64,000 nucleotides of DNA, taken from positions 6,696,001 to 6,760,000 of the forward strand of contig NC_063012.1 of the NCBI RefSeq assembly GCF_020509005.1, given 5' to 3'. This document shows, piece by piece, positions 1 to 11,424 of this stretch. How positions within the stretch are numbered: the first letter of the stretch is position 1; every line of letters starts with the position of its first letter. The position numbers and the translations under genes are program-made. Source of the DNA: Fulvia fulva. Its lineage: Eukaryota; Ascomycota; Dothideomycetes; Mycosphaerellales; Mycosphaerellaceae. The notes under the pieces were generated by a model. The model searched no databases. It was not told where the DNA came from and worked only from the letters and a program-made list of their open reading frames with translations.

Positions 1-399
1 TAAAGAAAACACGATTGAAGATGTGGTGTTGTTTTTTGGTGGAGGTGGGCGCTTTGGTCCGTATGACGCGTGCCGTGGTACTGCGACCAACGGATTACAT
101 GTAGGTGGGGTGTCTGCATAATGATACTTTGCCACCGAGACTGTTGATGGGCATTCTCCGAGATGTACTAACCTCTGAGACACAGCAAGATTTGTGGTAG
201 TCATGGCTATTACACCCACTAACAATGCTCCATCGGGCGTCAACATGATGGTCTGACAGATGGAAAGGTTCAATGTTCATCATATCGTTTCATGTCATTC
301 TGACACACATGCTGCATACTTGCCAGTGACTAGGTCGGCTACCCGGGCGATCCAGCTCATGGCAGGTGATCCCTGCGACGCCGTTGCTCTGAAGATCAT
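1..399. other. 3' flank of the FAS1 gene
   Basis: No supportable gene was seen. The stretch lies downstream of the fasciclin gene on the minus strand and probably holds its 3' untranslated region. The small open frames here lack recognisable domains and splice signals. Confidence 0.4.
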
Positions 400-1894
400 T
401 CAAAGGTACGACTTGGCAACAAAAGGCTCGAGACGCTGCTTCAGGTCCTCGACAGTGAGCTCGCTACCGTCCCAGTGCTCGAGCTCAGCGCCGCCGATCT
501 TTTTGGGTGGAATGAGCACGTCACGCGTAACCTGAATGACACCGTCCTGGGCAATGGCATCCTGCACCGAGACAGTGGCGAAGCCATTGATCTTGATGCT
601 AATGAAGCCACCATAGCGGTCAATGTCCACGGAGAGTGAACGGTCCTTCAGGAATGTCGGGAGGTCGATGTGGAAAAGACCCTTGCGTGGCAGCTCCTGC
701 TCAGCATCGACATTGTCGTGCTTGTGGGCCTGGTAAATGGCATCGGAGTAGAGCGTGGTGCCTGGAACAACGTGGTACTCGAGAAGGGACTTCAAGTACT
801 TCTGTCCGTATTGGGAAAACAAGAACGCGTTGATCTTGGGTCCAAGTTTTTGGAAAGCAAAGTTGGAAGGCGCGAAGAGTGTGCCTCCTGGATGCTCAGT
901 AGTGTTCAACTTCTCGAGGAGACCAGTTCTAGAAACGCGAGTGTTAGCGAATGTCGAATAGAGCATACTGCCTGCCATTCACGAATACTTACTTGCCCAG
1001 ACCAAGCTCAAGAGTGCTAAACTCTCCTGGAAAAAGGTCGACAATCTCGATCGCATTTGGTGGTGGGAGGATGAGGCTGTCAACGCCGTGGATATAACCA
1101 TTTGTAGCGGCGATGTTGATAGCCACGATACGGCTGTAGAAGTTAACGGTCAAACCACGCAAGCTGATCTTGAATGCAACCCGCTGCGGCTCTGGCTGGG
1201 AGCTCAGGTGCTCGCCCACTAGGAGTGTGGGAGCAGTGTGCATGGCCAGAACATGACCTGCCGGGTAAAGACCTGGCAGAACATGGTACTGCAAGATGGC
1301 TTTGAGCTGTTCCTTAGACGGCTTTGGTGCCTTGTCCGGGATCTTCTCGAACGCCGTGTCCGTAGGTGCAAATACAGTAAAGTTTGCTGCAGTAGTGTTC
1401 AGGGCGTCGACAAGATCGTCATATTCGGAGATGAGCTTGGCAAGCGTGGTCGTGTACTTGCTACCCGCGATCAACTGGTAAATGGTCTCGTTTGGCTCGT
1501 GGTGATGAGGAGGCTTGTGCGGGCGGTGGCCATGATCTTCGACAGCTTCAATGGTATCCTCAAACCAAGATTCGACATCGTCTGAAACTTGGCTCAGCTT
1601 ATCTCCAAAGAGGCTCGCTGCATCACCCGCTTGCTCAAAAGCGTTGTCCAAGCCGCTCTGGACATCGGTCGACAGCTCTTCCCAAACGTTCTTCGATGTC
1701 TCTGTGAATTCGTCGAGGTGCTTCTTGAAGCTTGAAAGAACGTCGTCCTTGGCAGCGCTTGCCTTCTCAACCAAAGAGTCGACTGAGGTGTGGCCATGGT
1801 GATCTTCGATAGCGAGTGTGGCAAGAACCTCCTCTTGTGGCAGCACAAAGGCCGAGCTCAATGCCGCGAGCGGCAGAACGTTAGTAATCTTCAT
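400..1894 (-). CDS. Secreted protein with two fasciclin (FAS1) domains
   Basis: Two exons (1894..993, 928..400) are joined by a 64-bp intron (GTAAGT...TTTCTAG) and give 476 residues. The N-terminus MKITNVLPLAALSSAFVLP reads as a signal peptide, so the product should be secreted or cell-wall associated. Residues about 40–115 form a charged, helix-prone segment ending in a His/Pro-rich linker (HRPHKPPHHHEP). The first FAS1 domain (about 135–290) shows the H1-like FTVFAPTDTAFEKIP, the YHVLPG motif and a closing GYIHGVDSLILPP. The second (about 300–460) shows GTLFAPSNFAFQKLG, LLEYHVVPG and GVIQVTRDVLIPP. FAS1 proteins generally mediate adhesion at membranes or cell walls; the partner here is unknown. 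No GPI-type hydrophobic tail is seen at the C-terminus (VAKSYL). Confidence 0.9.
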
Positions 1895-2299
1895 CCTGTA
1901 ATGTTGATGATTAGCAGAACAGATGGCAAAGGAAAGAAAAGCAAGATGTGGTGAGAAACAGGTTGCCTACAAAGAGCAGCACGCAATGTCGATGTCAGCG
2001 TGCGTGCAACGAGGCGGCGATTGATGACGAGCAAGACTGACCGGGAGTTTCATCGAGCTTCTCCACGCGTCAGTAGTCACAGGAGGGACCAGGAGCGCGG
2101 CATGTTGTTTGTCCGACTCGCGGTCGCGAATCAACACAAAGCTCATATGCACAAGGATCCTGTTCTCCGGATCTTACGGCTGGTCGCCCGGCATTCCTTT
2201 GATGATGTTGCAGGGTGTGCAACGTGGGAAGAGAAGTCAGCTAACGAAGCAGCACTCGAAGGTTTCGGTCAGGCCAAATGGTCACACTGAGGTCCATGC
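1895..2299. other. 5' flank of the FAS1 gene
   Basis: This holds the promoter and 5' leader of the minus-strand FAS1 gene. No further coding region, RNA gene or clear repeat was recognised. Confidence 0.35.
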
Positions 2300-3019
2300 A
2301 TGATGAGCTTATGTAGTCTCATCTGGTGGTACTGTAGTGAACTCATGTGGCCGAACGTTGAGCATCTCGCGCTGGCAACGAACATCCCCGGCCAGGTTCT
2401 TGTCGATTTGCTCCGTCAGCATGCTGCCATCTCGAAGTCGCTTGAGCTATCGGACATGCTAGTTCATCATGTCGACAGTGCTATTGAGCAGATACCCAGA
2501 GTTGATCGACTGGCCTGTGTGTACATAGAGTGTCTGTGGACAGATGCAGGACAAGGCTCATCGATCGATTTCATCTACATCTTCCCTAGAGGCACATACT
2601 GTGATGATTCATATGAGAGAGCAGTCAAAGCACGTCTGCTGGCACAACCCAAAGCATGCCCTCTGATCGAGTGGGATGGTAGCCTGGGAAATGTCGACGA
2701 CTGGACTGATGATGAACAGGAAAGGGTTTACGCCAGTGAAGAGAAGAGATGATGGACATAGATCATTCTTGTTGACTGGCACTACGTCGAAGTCGTGCCA
2801 CCGCGGACAGCTTGTTTGGCTTGGACAAAGATTGTCTATCGCTGCTCCTGGGGCATGTGGCTAGGAGCCCAACGGCGAGTTCGATAGTACTCACGGGACC
2901 CTGCGCATGTGCGTGTCCAAATTCGCCGCCCAGTACTTGGTTCCAGACGCCCTATCCCGAATCTATACCGCAAGGGAGTGCCTGAGGTACGTCTACAGCT
3001 ATGCTTGCGTTGCCTGAGG
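2300..3019 (+). pseudogene. Coding-like remnant, possibly of an F-box or BTB type gene
   Basis: Two separate coding-like stretches lie here. The first (2300–2752) encodes a protein-like sequence with leucine-rich helices (for example LVDLLRQHAAISKSLELSD and SAIEQIPRVDRLACVYIE), then an acidic tail and a stop. The second (about 2866–3019) encodes a segment with CVSKFAAQYLVPDALSRIY, reminiscent of the helix after a BTB domain. The two are in different frames, and no splice pair joins them cleanly. I do not firmly recognise the family. A decayed gene is the simplest reading, but a poorly modelled small gene remains possible. Confidence 0.25.
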
Positions 3020-3484
3020 ATACTTCAAATGAATTTATCCACGTAAGCGCCACAACAAACCACTTTCTACGCTGATCCAATACCATCATCTTTTCCGTGT
3101 GCGTCATGTTGTGTGCGCAGGATACACCAGCTCAGCTGCGAGCTAGAGTTGTGCGATCTCTGGAACCTATCCCGCGATCCAGAAATACTGATGCAGTAAA
3201 TCCAGGCCGAGCATTGACGGTGAGTATGCTGGCAATATGGTGGGATGATGACAATCTCCCGGGCAACGCCTGTCGCTTGCGTGGGTATCTCAGGGCTTTG
3301 AGTGTAGTCATGTAGACACAGGCGGGCTCCATTGGGCCGTTGTCTCTGCTCAGTGCTAGGCAAGTAGCACTTGCGGAGTCGTGGTTCCAATTGGCTCAGT
3401 AGTCATGGAGTGGTGCCGTGCAGGGCGCTGGAGACCAGAATCGCATACCCTTCCAAGGCTAGCAGCTTCGCACCAATCGCTCGT

Positions 3485-4162
3485 TCAGCTCAGGCGTTGC
3501 AGATATCCTTGTTGGATGAGGCGCTCAACATCGCCTTGCCGTACGTAGAATTGACTGTTCTTGGTCAGGTTGATTGATCCGTACTCGGTTTGGATCTCGC
3601 CAGCATCTTTCAGCACTCTCACGTCGATGAAGATGTCCTTAGGTGGCTCCAAGCTCCCAGTCAGATCGATGTCGGTCCATTGGCCCTTGTACGCTGCAAG
3701 CAGATCGCTGTACTGATGAACATACTGCTCCTCCTCAGCACTTAGACTGCTCGTCGCCGCGTTTGATCTTCCAGCGGCGGATGCTCCTACCGACGCTTGC
3801 TGCAAGTTCGAGATGTCGTGGCCTTCCCAACACATTTCCTCGAGTTTGTCGGTGCGAGTTTTGTGATATGCCAAGAGGCAACGCTTGTTTCGGCGTATAG
3901 ACAGCTGGTTCACCAGAAGGGCGCATGCCATTGCTGGATCGTCGGCCGGGTTGAAAGAAGACTTGATCTGGGTGCCATCGCTTCCCTGGGTGCCGCCAGA
4001 ATTCACGTTGTATGGAGCTAGTAGATTGGTCGCGTCGCGGTCGAGATCGCGGACCTCTTTTGTGACCGTCCGGACCGTTGTAGTGGCGTATGGAGGAAGC
4101 TGCGGCAGGCTCTGGATGCGCTTCGCGTCTACGACGAGCTTGTTGGCTTGCTCGCCATACAT
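3485..4162 (-). CDS. PSF1: GINS complex subunit Psf1
   Basis: This single-exon gene encodes 225 residues, the usual fungal Psf1 length. Psf1 is one of four GINS subunits; with Cdc45 and Mcm2–7 it forms the CMG replicative helicase in the nucleus. Recognisable parts are the N-terminal MYGEQANKLVVDAKR helix, the central RRNKRCLLAYHKTRTDKLEEM helix block characteristic of Psf1, and the C-terminal beta-rich domain ending DVERLIQQGYLQRLS. The open frame extends 95 codons further upstream, but the methionine at 4162 matches the conserved N-terminus, so that start was chosen. A variable Ser/Ala-rich linker (about residues 110–135) replaces the short loop of other species. The gene is head-to-head with POL4. 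Confidence 0.93.
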   Translation of the reverse strand: MYGEQANKLVVDAKRIQSLPQLPPYATTTVRTVTKEVRDLDRDATNLLAPYNVNSGGTQGSDGTQIKSSFNPADDPAMACALLVNQLSIRRNKRCLLAYHKTRTDKLEEMCWEGHDISNLQQASVGASAAGRSNAATSSLSAEEEQYVHQYSDLLAAYKGQWTDIDLTGSLEPPKDIFIDVRVLKDAGEIQTEYGSINLTKNSQFYVRQGDVERLIQQGYLQRLS

Positions 4163-4462
4163 TGTGTCGATGCAGTCGGACTGAGAGGAAAGACCACCTG
4201 CATACAGTAGACGACCGCGTGAGTTACGCGTCTGCGGCTCGGTTTCCGCTTCGGCTGCGCGATCTCCCCAAAGCGACTTCACTGTTGTCGTTCGAACTTG
4301 CACTTCTTCTTTCACGACAACTTTGGTCAGACATTGCTTCGCGTTACTCCCAGTGATCACGAGATGAGAGCTGATCCAGGAAGTGAGCGGTCGAGATACT
4401 GGCATCCTGCATGATACAAAACACTCAACCAGCGACCTCACCATCATCGATGCACTAGGAAC
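4163..4462. promoter_or_regulatory. Divergent promoter between PSF1 and POL4
   Basis: A 300-bp interval separates the two start codons on opposite strands, so the promoters of a replication-fork gene and a repair-polymerase gene must overlap. No specific factor site could be assigned with confidence. Confidence 0.5.
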
Positions 4463-6745
4463 ATGAGGGAGGAAGAGCGTCTGCTACGCAAGCAGCAGAT
4501 GTATGACGACCTCGACACACTTCAAGCCGATGACGACGCTCCAGATACAGGGCGCAAGACATCGAACTCGAAGTGGAAAGTCTCGAAGAATGAGAAGCCC
4601 ATCGCAGTGGAGCGACCGACTGCAGCGCGGACATTCGCACGGTCACTGTCTGATAGCACGGTAAGCGCAAAGGCGCAGAACAAAGTCATTCCTGACGTGC
4701 TGCTTCCACCATCATCGACAGATCCACTGAGACGTACACAAAATCAGCTGGCTAGTCTACCCACGCTCAGAAAGACCGTCTCTGACTTCCCCAAAGCGTC
4801 GGCTGCATCCAAACTCAACGGTAAGCGCAAACGCGACAGTTTCATTTTGCAGGTACCCGAGGAACAGCGAGTCTTCAGGAACTTGCACATATTCTTTTTT
4901 CCGAATAACGATGTACATCCTGCACGCCGCATGAGGATTGCGAAAGCCGTGGAGCATGGCGCTGTCTGGGAAAAGGACTGGTCTGCAAGAGTCAGTCATG
5001 TCGTCTTGGATAATACAATGGACCTGAATCATCTTCATACTTTCCTCGGCTTGGAACAACTACCTGATCGTGTGATCGTGGTCACCGAGCAATACGCCGC
5101 GGAGTGTCTGTGCTTCAAGACCTTGCTGGATCCCTTGCAGGCTCGCTTTGCCGTCAAAGGCCACTTGCCGGCAGGGCTGAAGAAAGCGGATTCTACAGAC
5201 TCCGACGCGTCTCTACAGCTCAAGCCGGCTGGCAAAGACGTTCAGGTCCGTCAGGTGAAGACGCCATCTATGGAGAGGCCAGTGGAAGCTGTGCCAGCAA
5301 CCATAGTTTCTACAGCGGAAGATGCAGAAGACGATGCAGAAGACGATGCAGAAGAGTCAGACCGAGTGCCAAACACTTCCGGGGTGCCCGTCGACAATGA
5401 CCTCGACGACGCCATCAAGAAGGCGAGAGAGCTGCAGCATGTGCCACTCGATGACGAAGAAGGAGAAGATGCCAGTGGCAGACCAGCCACTTCCGAAGGC
5501 ATGGTATCAGGCGACGAGGAGCCCAAGACCGGACTGAAGCTCCTTCCGAAGAAGAAGTCCAAGTATCACCGAGTACAGGACAAGTTCCAATGCATGCAGA
5601 AGCATACGGGTGACAGATCTGAAACGGAAAATTCTGCTGTTATCAATATTCTCCAGCAAATGGCGGTCTACTACGGCCAGATGGGCGACGAATGGCGCAT
5701 CAGAGCTTATCGAAATGCCATATCGAGCTTGCGCAATCACCCAGTGAAAGTCACGACTAGAGAACAGGCTCTGGCTTTGCCGAACATCGGTGAACGCTTG
5801 GCCACCAAGATCGAGGAGATTGCTTTCACAAATCGTCTGAGAAGACTGGACAACGCCAAGGCGGAACCGAACGATCAAGTGTTGCAGACATTCATGGGTG
5901 TATACGGAGCCGGGTTGGTGCAAGCCAGCCGATGGGTCAGCGAAGGTTACACGACTCTCGACGGACTGCTGCAGAAAGCCAAGCTCACGCAAAATCAGCG
6001 CATCGGCATCGAGCACTACACAGACTTTAACTCGCGTATTCCTCGAGAAGAAGTCGCAGAGCATGGTGCCGTGGTACGGAAAGCACTCCAGGAGATTGAC
6101 CCTGCATTTGAGGTCATCATAGGTGGTTCATACCGCCGGTAAGTACAGCCCCGACCAGAACTCCTTACATCTGAGACATAGCGATACAAGTTCTGACCCT
6201 CGCTTTAAGTGGCTCGAAGGACTCTGGAGATATCGACTGCATCATCACCCGGCCGAATACCAATGCTGACCACTTGCGAAACGTGGTTCTCGGGCAAGTG
6301 GTGCCGCAACTTACTGCAAGCGGCTTCCTCGTTGCTAGTCTTGCAATCACGTCTCGGGACGATGGGAGCAAATGGCATGGCGCTTCGTGCCTGCATGGCT
6401 CAGTTGTATGGAGACGGCTCGATCTGCTGTTAGTGCCGGCCGATGAGCTTGGTGCAGCACTGATTTACTTCACTGGTAAGTTATTGAACCAACACCCCAA
6501 TCTTGTCGAGTACGACTAATAGTGACCTTCCATCTGCAGGGAACGACATATTCAATCGCAGCCTACGCTTATTGGCAAGCACGAAAGGGATGCGGCTGAA
6601 CCAACGTGGACTTTACCGCGACGTCATAAGAGGACCGAAGCGTGTAAAGCTCACGGAGGGTACGCTTGTGGAAGGGAAAGACGAGAAGAAGATCTTCGAG
6701 GCACTTGGAGTCACTTGGCGCCCACCTAGTCACAGGATTTGTTAG
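4463..6745 (+). CDS. POL4: X-family DNA polymerase (Pol4, lambda/mu type)
   Basis: Three exons (4463..6138, 6210..6475, 6540..6745) give 715 residues. The order is a basic/acidic N-terminus, a BRCT domain (about 133–222), an acidic linker with repeated EDDAEDDAEE, an 8-kDa helix-hairpin-helix domain (about 375–475, LPNIGERLATKIEEI), then the palm. The GGSYRRG motif spans intron 1. The metal-binding acids follow in SGDIDCIITRP (the D-x-D pair) and in RRLDLLLVP (the third Asp). The thumb motif YFTGNDIFNRSLR spans intron 2. Family members fill gaps in end joining and base-excision repair, and BRCT mediates recruitment to Ku/ligase IV. No catalytic residue is missing. The start follows a short leader; an earlier non-coding exon is possible. 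Confidence 0.93.
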
Positions 6746-7050
6746 GTGGGACTACAGATACGGCTGAGTATCAGTCAGACTGGATAGCGGACTAACGGCT
6801 GGGTATCAGATTAGACTAGTACTCGTATACTTGCCCCGTGAGAACTTCAGATCCTTGTGTGACCCGTTTTTGGTTTCATCTTCACATGCAAGTTTTCAGT
6901 CACGTGCTTTGCTTTGTCACCACCGACCTTCACTTCTTCGAAGTTCTCGAAGGCTCAGCTTCACAACACCTGCGCCAACAACCACAACTCACCGCCACAA
7001 CCTTTCCAGTCCACCTCAGTATCACCAATACAATCCTCTCACCCACAATC

Positions 7051-7361
7051 ATGTCACGCGAACAATACACCCCACCATCCCTCTCGCAAGGCGGCAACAA
7101 CAACGCCGGCGGCTCAACAGGCGGCGGCTTCGCAATCTCCGGCAACAGCTTCGAGGACACCGGCAAACCAGTCCAGTACCTCTGCGGCGACTGCGATACC
7201 AAAGTCGCGCTGAAGAAGGGAGATCCCATCAGATGCAAGGAGTGCGGATACCGTGTGCTGTACAAGGAGAGGACGAACAGGTGAGACAAAGCACAAAGGA
7301 GCGGTTCGTGGAATGGGAACTGACAGAGGTTGGTAGGATGATCCAGTTCGAGGCAAGATGA
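7051..7361 (+). CDS. RPB12: RNA polymerase I/II/III shared subunit RPABC4 (Rpb12)
   Basis: Two exons (7051..7280, 7337..7361) give 84 residues. The intron (GTGAGA...GGTAG, 56 bp) splits an Arg codon, and the last exon supplies only the conserved tail MIQFEAR. The zinc ribbon is complete: YLCGDCDTK, then [18 protein letters not shown], giving two C-x2-C pairs. Rpb12 is a small structural subunit shared by all three nuclear RNA polymerases, where it bridges the Rpb3-containing assembly core. The first 45 residues are a Gly/Asn/Ser-rich extension without family conservation. The start at 7051 follows a C/A-rich leader, and the 305 bp upstream contain only promoter and leader. Missing the 25-bp last exon would truncate the protein in an annotation. 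Confidence 0.95.
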
Positions 7362-7883
7362 AAATGAACGAGGCTATCGAGCGAGGGAAATACTCGTCAC
7401 GGAAAATGTAGACTCGGCGCGAGGGCACCCGCCAGTTTGCACCAAATGACTGACACCAGCGGCAAGAGGGTGAATCACGAGCATGGGCATTGAGATATTA
7501 GCGCGGCGTTGAGACGGTTTCATGAAAACAGCACAAGGCGCATTCGAAGTTGGGCGTTCACATTTTGACCCGGCCACAGATCTTCTGCGACGTCCAACTG
7601 CTAGCTACGTTTTGCGCTGCGACAGCAGCAGCAAAGGTGCTCAGAACCTGCTGCTTTATGCCCAAGAGCTTGTCCAGAGCTCGTTTTCGGGCAGCAGCAG
7701 GATTTAGTAGTGGTTCTGCCCTGCAAACTTGCTCCTTCCCAGACACACGATTCTCGTTCGTCTTCCATCATTAACACATCAGTATCGAATTGCGCCGCCC
7801 ATGCAAAGCTTCGAATGCCTGTCGCAAGCTTGCCTGTTATGCCATGTAGTGTCTCTTCTCAAGTTGCCCAATTTACAGCACAT
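7362..7883. other. Convergent intergenic region, RPB12 to COT1 kinase
   Basis: Two convergent genes end here, so it should contain both 3' untranslated regions. No other feature was seen. Confidence 0.4.
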
Positions 7884-10047
7884 CTAGGTTCCACGGAAAG
7901 CATCGAAGCGCTTGTAAGTGTAGCCAATGAAGGGCAAGCTCAGTGTCGAGTCGTCCTGTCCAATCTGGGCCTCAGTCTGAGCACGAAGCTGGGCTGAGTT
8001 GTCGACCTGAGGAATTTCGTCGATCGGGAAGTATTGAGTGTCAATGTTGCTCTGCAGCTTCGGCTCGAATGGTGCGCGGATCTTGCGGAGACCATCCCAG
8101 TTGACACCATGGAAGAAAGGGTGCTGCTTGAGCTCAGCAGCGCCGTGGGATCGACCTAAGCGATTTTGAGAGTCGCAGATGAGACTGTAGGTCATGTTAG
8201 CCAGAAGAAGTATGAGCTGCAGAAAGTGCTTACCTTCGGATGAAGTGCTCTGCCTCTGGTCCGAGCTGTTGATCTGGAGGGAAGTTGAGATGGCGTGGCC
8301 AGTCCACGATTTTGCGGTAGGTGTCGTGTGGCTCCTCGGCGCAGAATGGAGGCCAGCCGACCAAGCACTCGAACATGATGGTACCCACGCTCCACCAATC
8401 GCATCCGAAGTCGTAGCCCTTGCCGCTGAAGATCTCAGGAGCGATGTAATCTGGTGTGCCGACGGTTGAGTAGGCGAGCTGACGTCTCGACTTGCGCCAG
8501 GTGTTGATCTGATTGCGGTTGGAGACGGTGAGCTGGATTTGGTCGATCGACACACTGTTGCGGTTTTGGGAAGCAGACTTGGACTTGCTTGTGGACATGA
8601 GCTGCTGGTAGTAAGATGCTTGATGCTCCTTGGAGAAGCCAGTGGAGAGACCGAAGTCGGTAAGCTTGATGTGTCCGCCACGATCTAGGAGGATGTTGTC
8701 TGGCTTAATGTCACTAAAGGACCGTTAGCGCATACTATTTGCGTAGGATGACATATACTCACCGATGGATGAAGCCAAGCTTGTGCACTGCTTCGATGGC
8801 TAATGTGATCTCTGCCATATAGAAGCGCGTGATGTCCTCCGAGAAGATCTCGTACTTGATGAGCATTGTCATGAGATCACCACCGGGCAGAAACTCCATC
8901 AGCATGTACAAGAAGGTTGTATCCTGGAAGGATGTGTGCAGCTTGACCAGCCAAGGGCTGTCTGCGTTGGCGAGGATGTCACGCTCGGCGCGAACGTGGG
9001 CGAGCTGATCCTTCTTGTGCTGCGGAAGTGTCAGTGGCGTGCTTCATGTCAAGTGGTACTGCAACTTACCATCTCTTGCTTGATCAACGACTTCAAAGCG
9101 TAGACCTTTCCATCGTGCTTCCTCTGCACCAGACGCACTTCACCGAATGCACCCTTTCCGATGATCTTGACGGTGGAGTAGTTTCCTGGCTTCTCGTGTG
9201 TCCTCAAGAACCGCAGGAAATTGGCCTCTGCCTTGCGCGTGCTGTTCTTTTTTTGCTCCTTGCGATTGGCCGAAAGATTCTCGTCGGCGAGGATGGCATC
9301 AAGCTCCTTTGCTCTGCAACATGTCAGCTGTGTCATGCCAAAACTCCATTCCTCATCCTACCTCTCATTTCGAGCACGTGCTCTCTCGACATTCTCCTTG
9401 AAGAACTCCTGGGTGAGCATCTTCTGTACCTTGACACGCTCGGTGATCGCGGTCGAGTACTTCTCGGGATTCTTTGGAGGCGGCTCATCGTCGTAGATGC
9501 TGAGCGGTGGTGGCATGGCCGGCATTGGGGCGTTCAAGTAGTTGCCGTAGCTCTGCGGGGTGGCTCCTGCAGTGCGCGGACGTGCATTCGCGGGTGAAGG
9601 CTGTCTGCCGTATGGGCTCGCCGAACGTGGTGAGTTTCCTCCAAGGTTCTGGTGCTGGAACTGATGTGCGAGGCCATTGGTCACATCGTTGTAGCCGCCC
9701 GCCGGCGAGCGATAGCCGGCATTGGGAGTGGATGTGCCGCTGGTGTACTGCTGTTGGTATGCATTTGGGTTGTTGTAGAAATAGCCCTGGCTGTTGATGC
9801 CACTGGTCGCCTGCTGGGTGCCCCAGACCTCTTGTTGTCCGGCGGCATTGGGGAATGGCTGCGGGAAGGTGGACGGAGTGGTAGGGAAGGCACGACCTTG
9901 CTCGGCGGCGAAATTGGGCGGGTTGTTGAAGCCGAAGTTGAGCTGGAGGCGATTGGGGTTGCGGCTGTCAGGCTGCGCCTGCGCCTGCTGTTGGTGTTGG
10001 TGTTGCTGCGACTGCTGCTGCTGTTGTTGGTGCTGCTGGTACGCCAT
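7884..10047 (-). CDS. COT1: NDR/LATS-family Ser/Thr kinase (Cot1/Cbk1/Orb6 type)
   Basis: Five exons (10047..9362, 9313..9070, 9019..8763, 8713..8234, 8184..7884) give 655 residues. The N-terminal ~180 residues are low complexity (poly-Gln, Asn/Pro/Ser). The NDR N-terminal regulatory region (Mob-binding in this family) follows (about 195–270, [16 protein letters not shown]...). The kinase domain begins at about 273: glycine loop [13 protein letters not shown]-type Lys in YALKSL, IHRDIKPDN (split by intron 3), DFG in [10 protein letters not shown], a basic insert, then [14 protein letters not shown] with the activation-segment Thr/Ser. The C-terminal hydrophobic motif [11 protein letters not shown] is intact. 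These kinases act with Mob2 downstream of a Ste20-like kinase to control hyphal tip growth and cell separation. Intron 4 gives Ser in [14 protein letters not shown] where relatives have Arg or Leu. Confidence 0.95.
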
Positions 10048-11424
10048 CTTGAGCGGTGCACTACAGACTGGTCAGACCGGGTCGGAGGTGAAAGGAGGTT
10101 GGTGGTGGTTGTTCTTCGTACCTTTGCGGTTGCAGAGCTGTTCGAGTCGGGCGGAGTGTCGTTTCGCTTCAAGGAGGTGCGAGCGTGGACCTGGGCCGTG
10201 TTTGAGCCGTAAGGGGGTCTGTCTGTTGGAAGCTCGAGGCGGTGGACTGGACCAAGCGAATGATAAGTTTAGTCGAGCTTGCGCTTGGTACGAATGTGTT
10301 GCCTCAGACGTTCGAATACATTCGCAAGACCGGGGTGCGAGAGAGCAGGAACGAGCGAAGAGCTTCACTACTTGACAGGCGTGAGGAGTGTGAGTGCTCC
10401 TCCAAGAGGACAGCATGCAATCGGGGTCGAGAATGTGAAACCGCGATGATCCCTGTCCAGGGAAACAAACCCCCGCATCACTTCCGCGCCTGCAAGGGCC
10501 GTTCCTTCCCTCCTCCTCTGTCCCATGACTCCCAGCCCATCCCTCACCCTCACCCGGGACGCGCTCATGCACGTGAAGCTTATCTCGCAAGCACGTGTGA
10601 CGAAGGCATGTGCTGCTCGTGCACGCAATGGCGATTCTTGTGCTACCGTGGTGCTATACCTGCTACATCGACATCTGTGCCTCGCGCGAGGCGGCCCACG
10701 CAAGATCACTGGCTTCACCGCAACTTCGTGCCTCAGGAGAACCCCAACGGAGCATCATCGGGATTAATCGTCGAGACTGAGCATCATGCCTCATCGACAT
10801 CGCGCTGGCGATGCTCTCTTTAGCCTGATGGGCGCACGAAGGCCGGCCCATCTCCTGCTCACCACCCTTCTGCGATGCTCGGTGAAACGAGTCTGCGAAG
10901 TCCCATGAACACCTTCGACCAGGTGAACACAGCCAGTACATCTCGCTGATACCTGCAACCGGAGGTCTGCCTCCAAGGCGATACAACACTGGCGCGGTGT
11001 CCATGGCTACTGGCACCTGAAGCAACGCCGCCAAGGCGTTGCATTCTGGCCGTTTCTCACTATTTGCACTGGTTTATGCAGCCCCGGAAATCTAGAGCAG
11101 GAATTGGTGTATGGATGTCCTCGCATCGCCTTTTCCTGAGTCGTCAGAGCTCATCAGTAGGCTCATCTAAGGGGTTTACACCGTAATCGACCGCTTTTGG
11201 CCTAAATACATGCTGGAGCCTACCGCGGGCTAATCACCGGACAGACTCAGCGAATACGTATGAACTGGACACCGTGGCAGCAACTTGAGACTTCTCCCTG
11301 TGCTGCGATGTAAGGCAACATCGTTGAACGCCATACGAGAATTCTCGAGGTCGTGCCCAAGAACGCTCTGTCTTCAGAGCGCTATCGAGAAGCGTACACA
11401 GGAGAGCGTGGTCTCCACAAACTG
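10048..11424. other. Upstream region of the COT1 kinase; no gene recognised
   Basis: About 1.4 kb lies between the kinase start and the end of the C2H2 gene. It probably holds the kinase promoter and a long 5' leader. Open frames on both strands show no domain, conserved motif or consistent splice structure. Confidence 0.4.

Noticed and set aside
9652..10375. Long plus-strand frames with Leu/Val/Cys-rich runs
   Set aside because: They are the complement of the poly-Gln and Asn/Pro/Ser-rich N-terminus of the COT1 kinase. Low complexity only.
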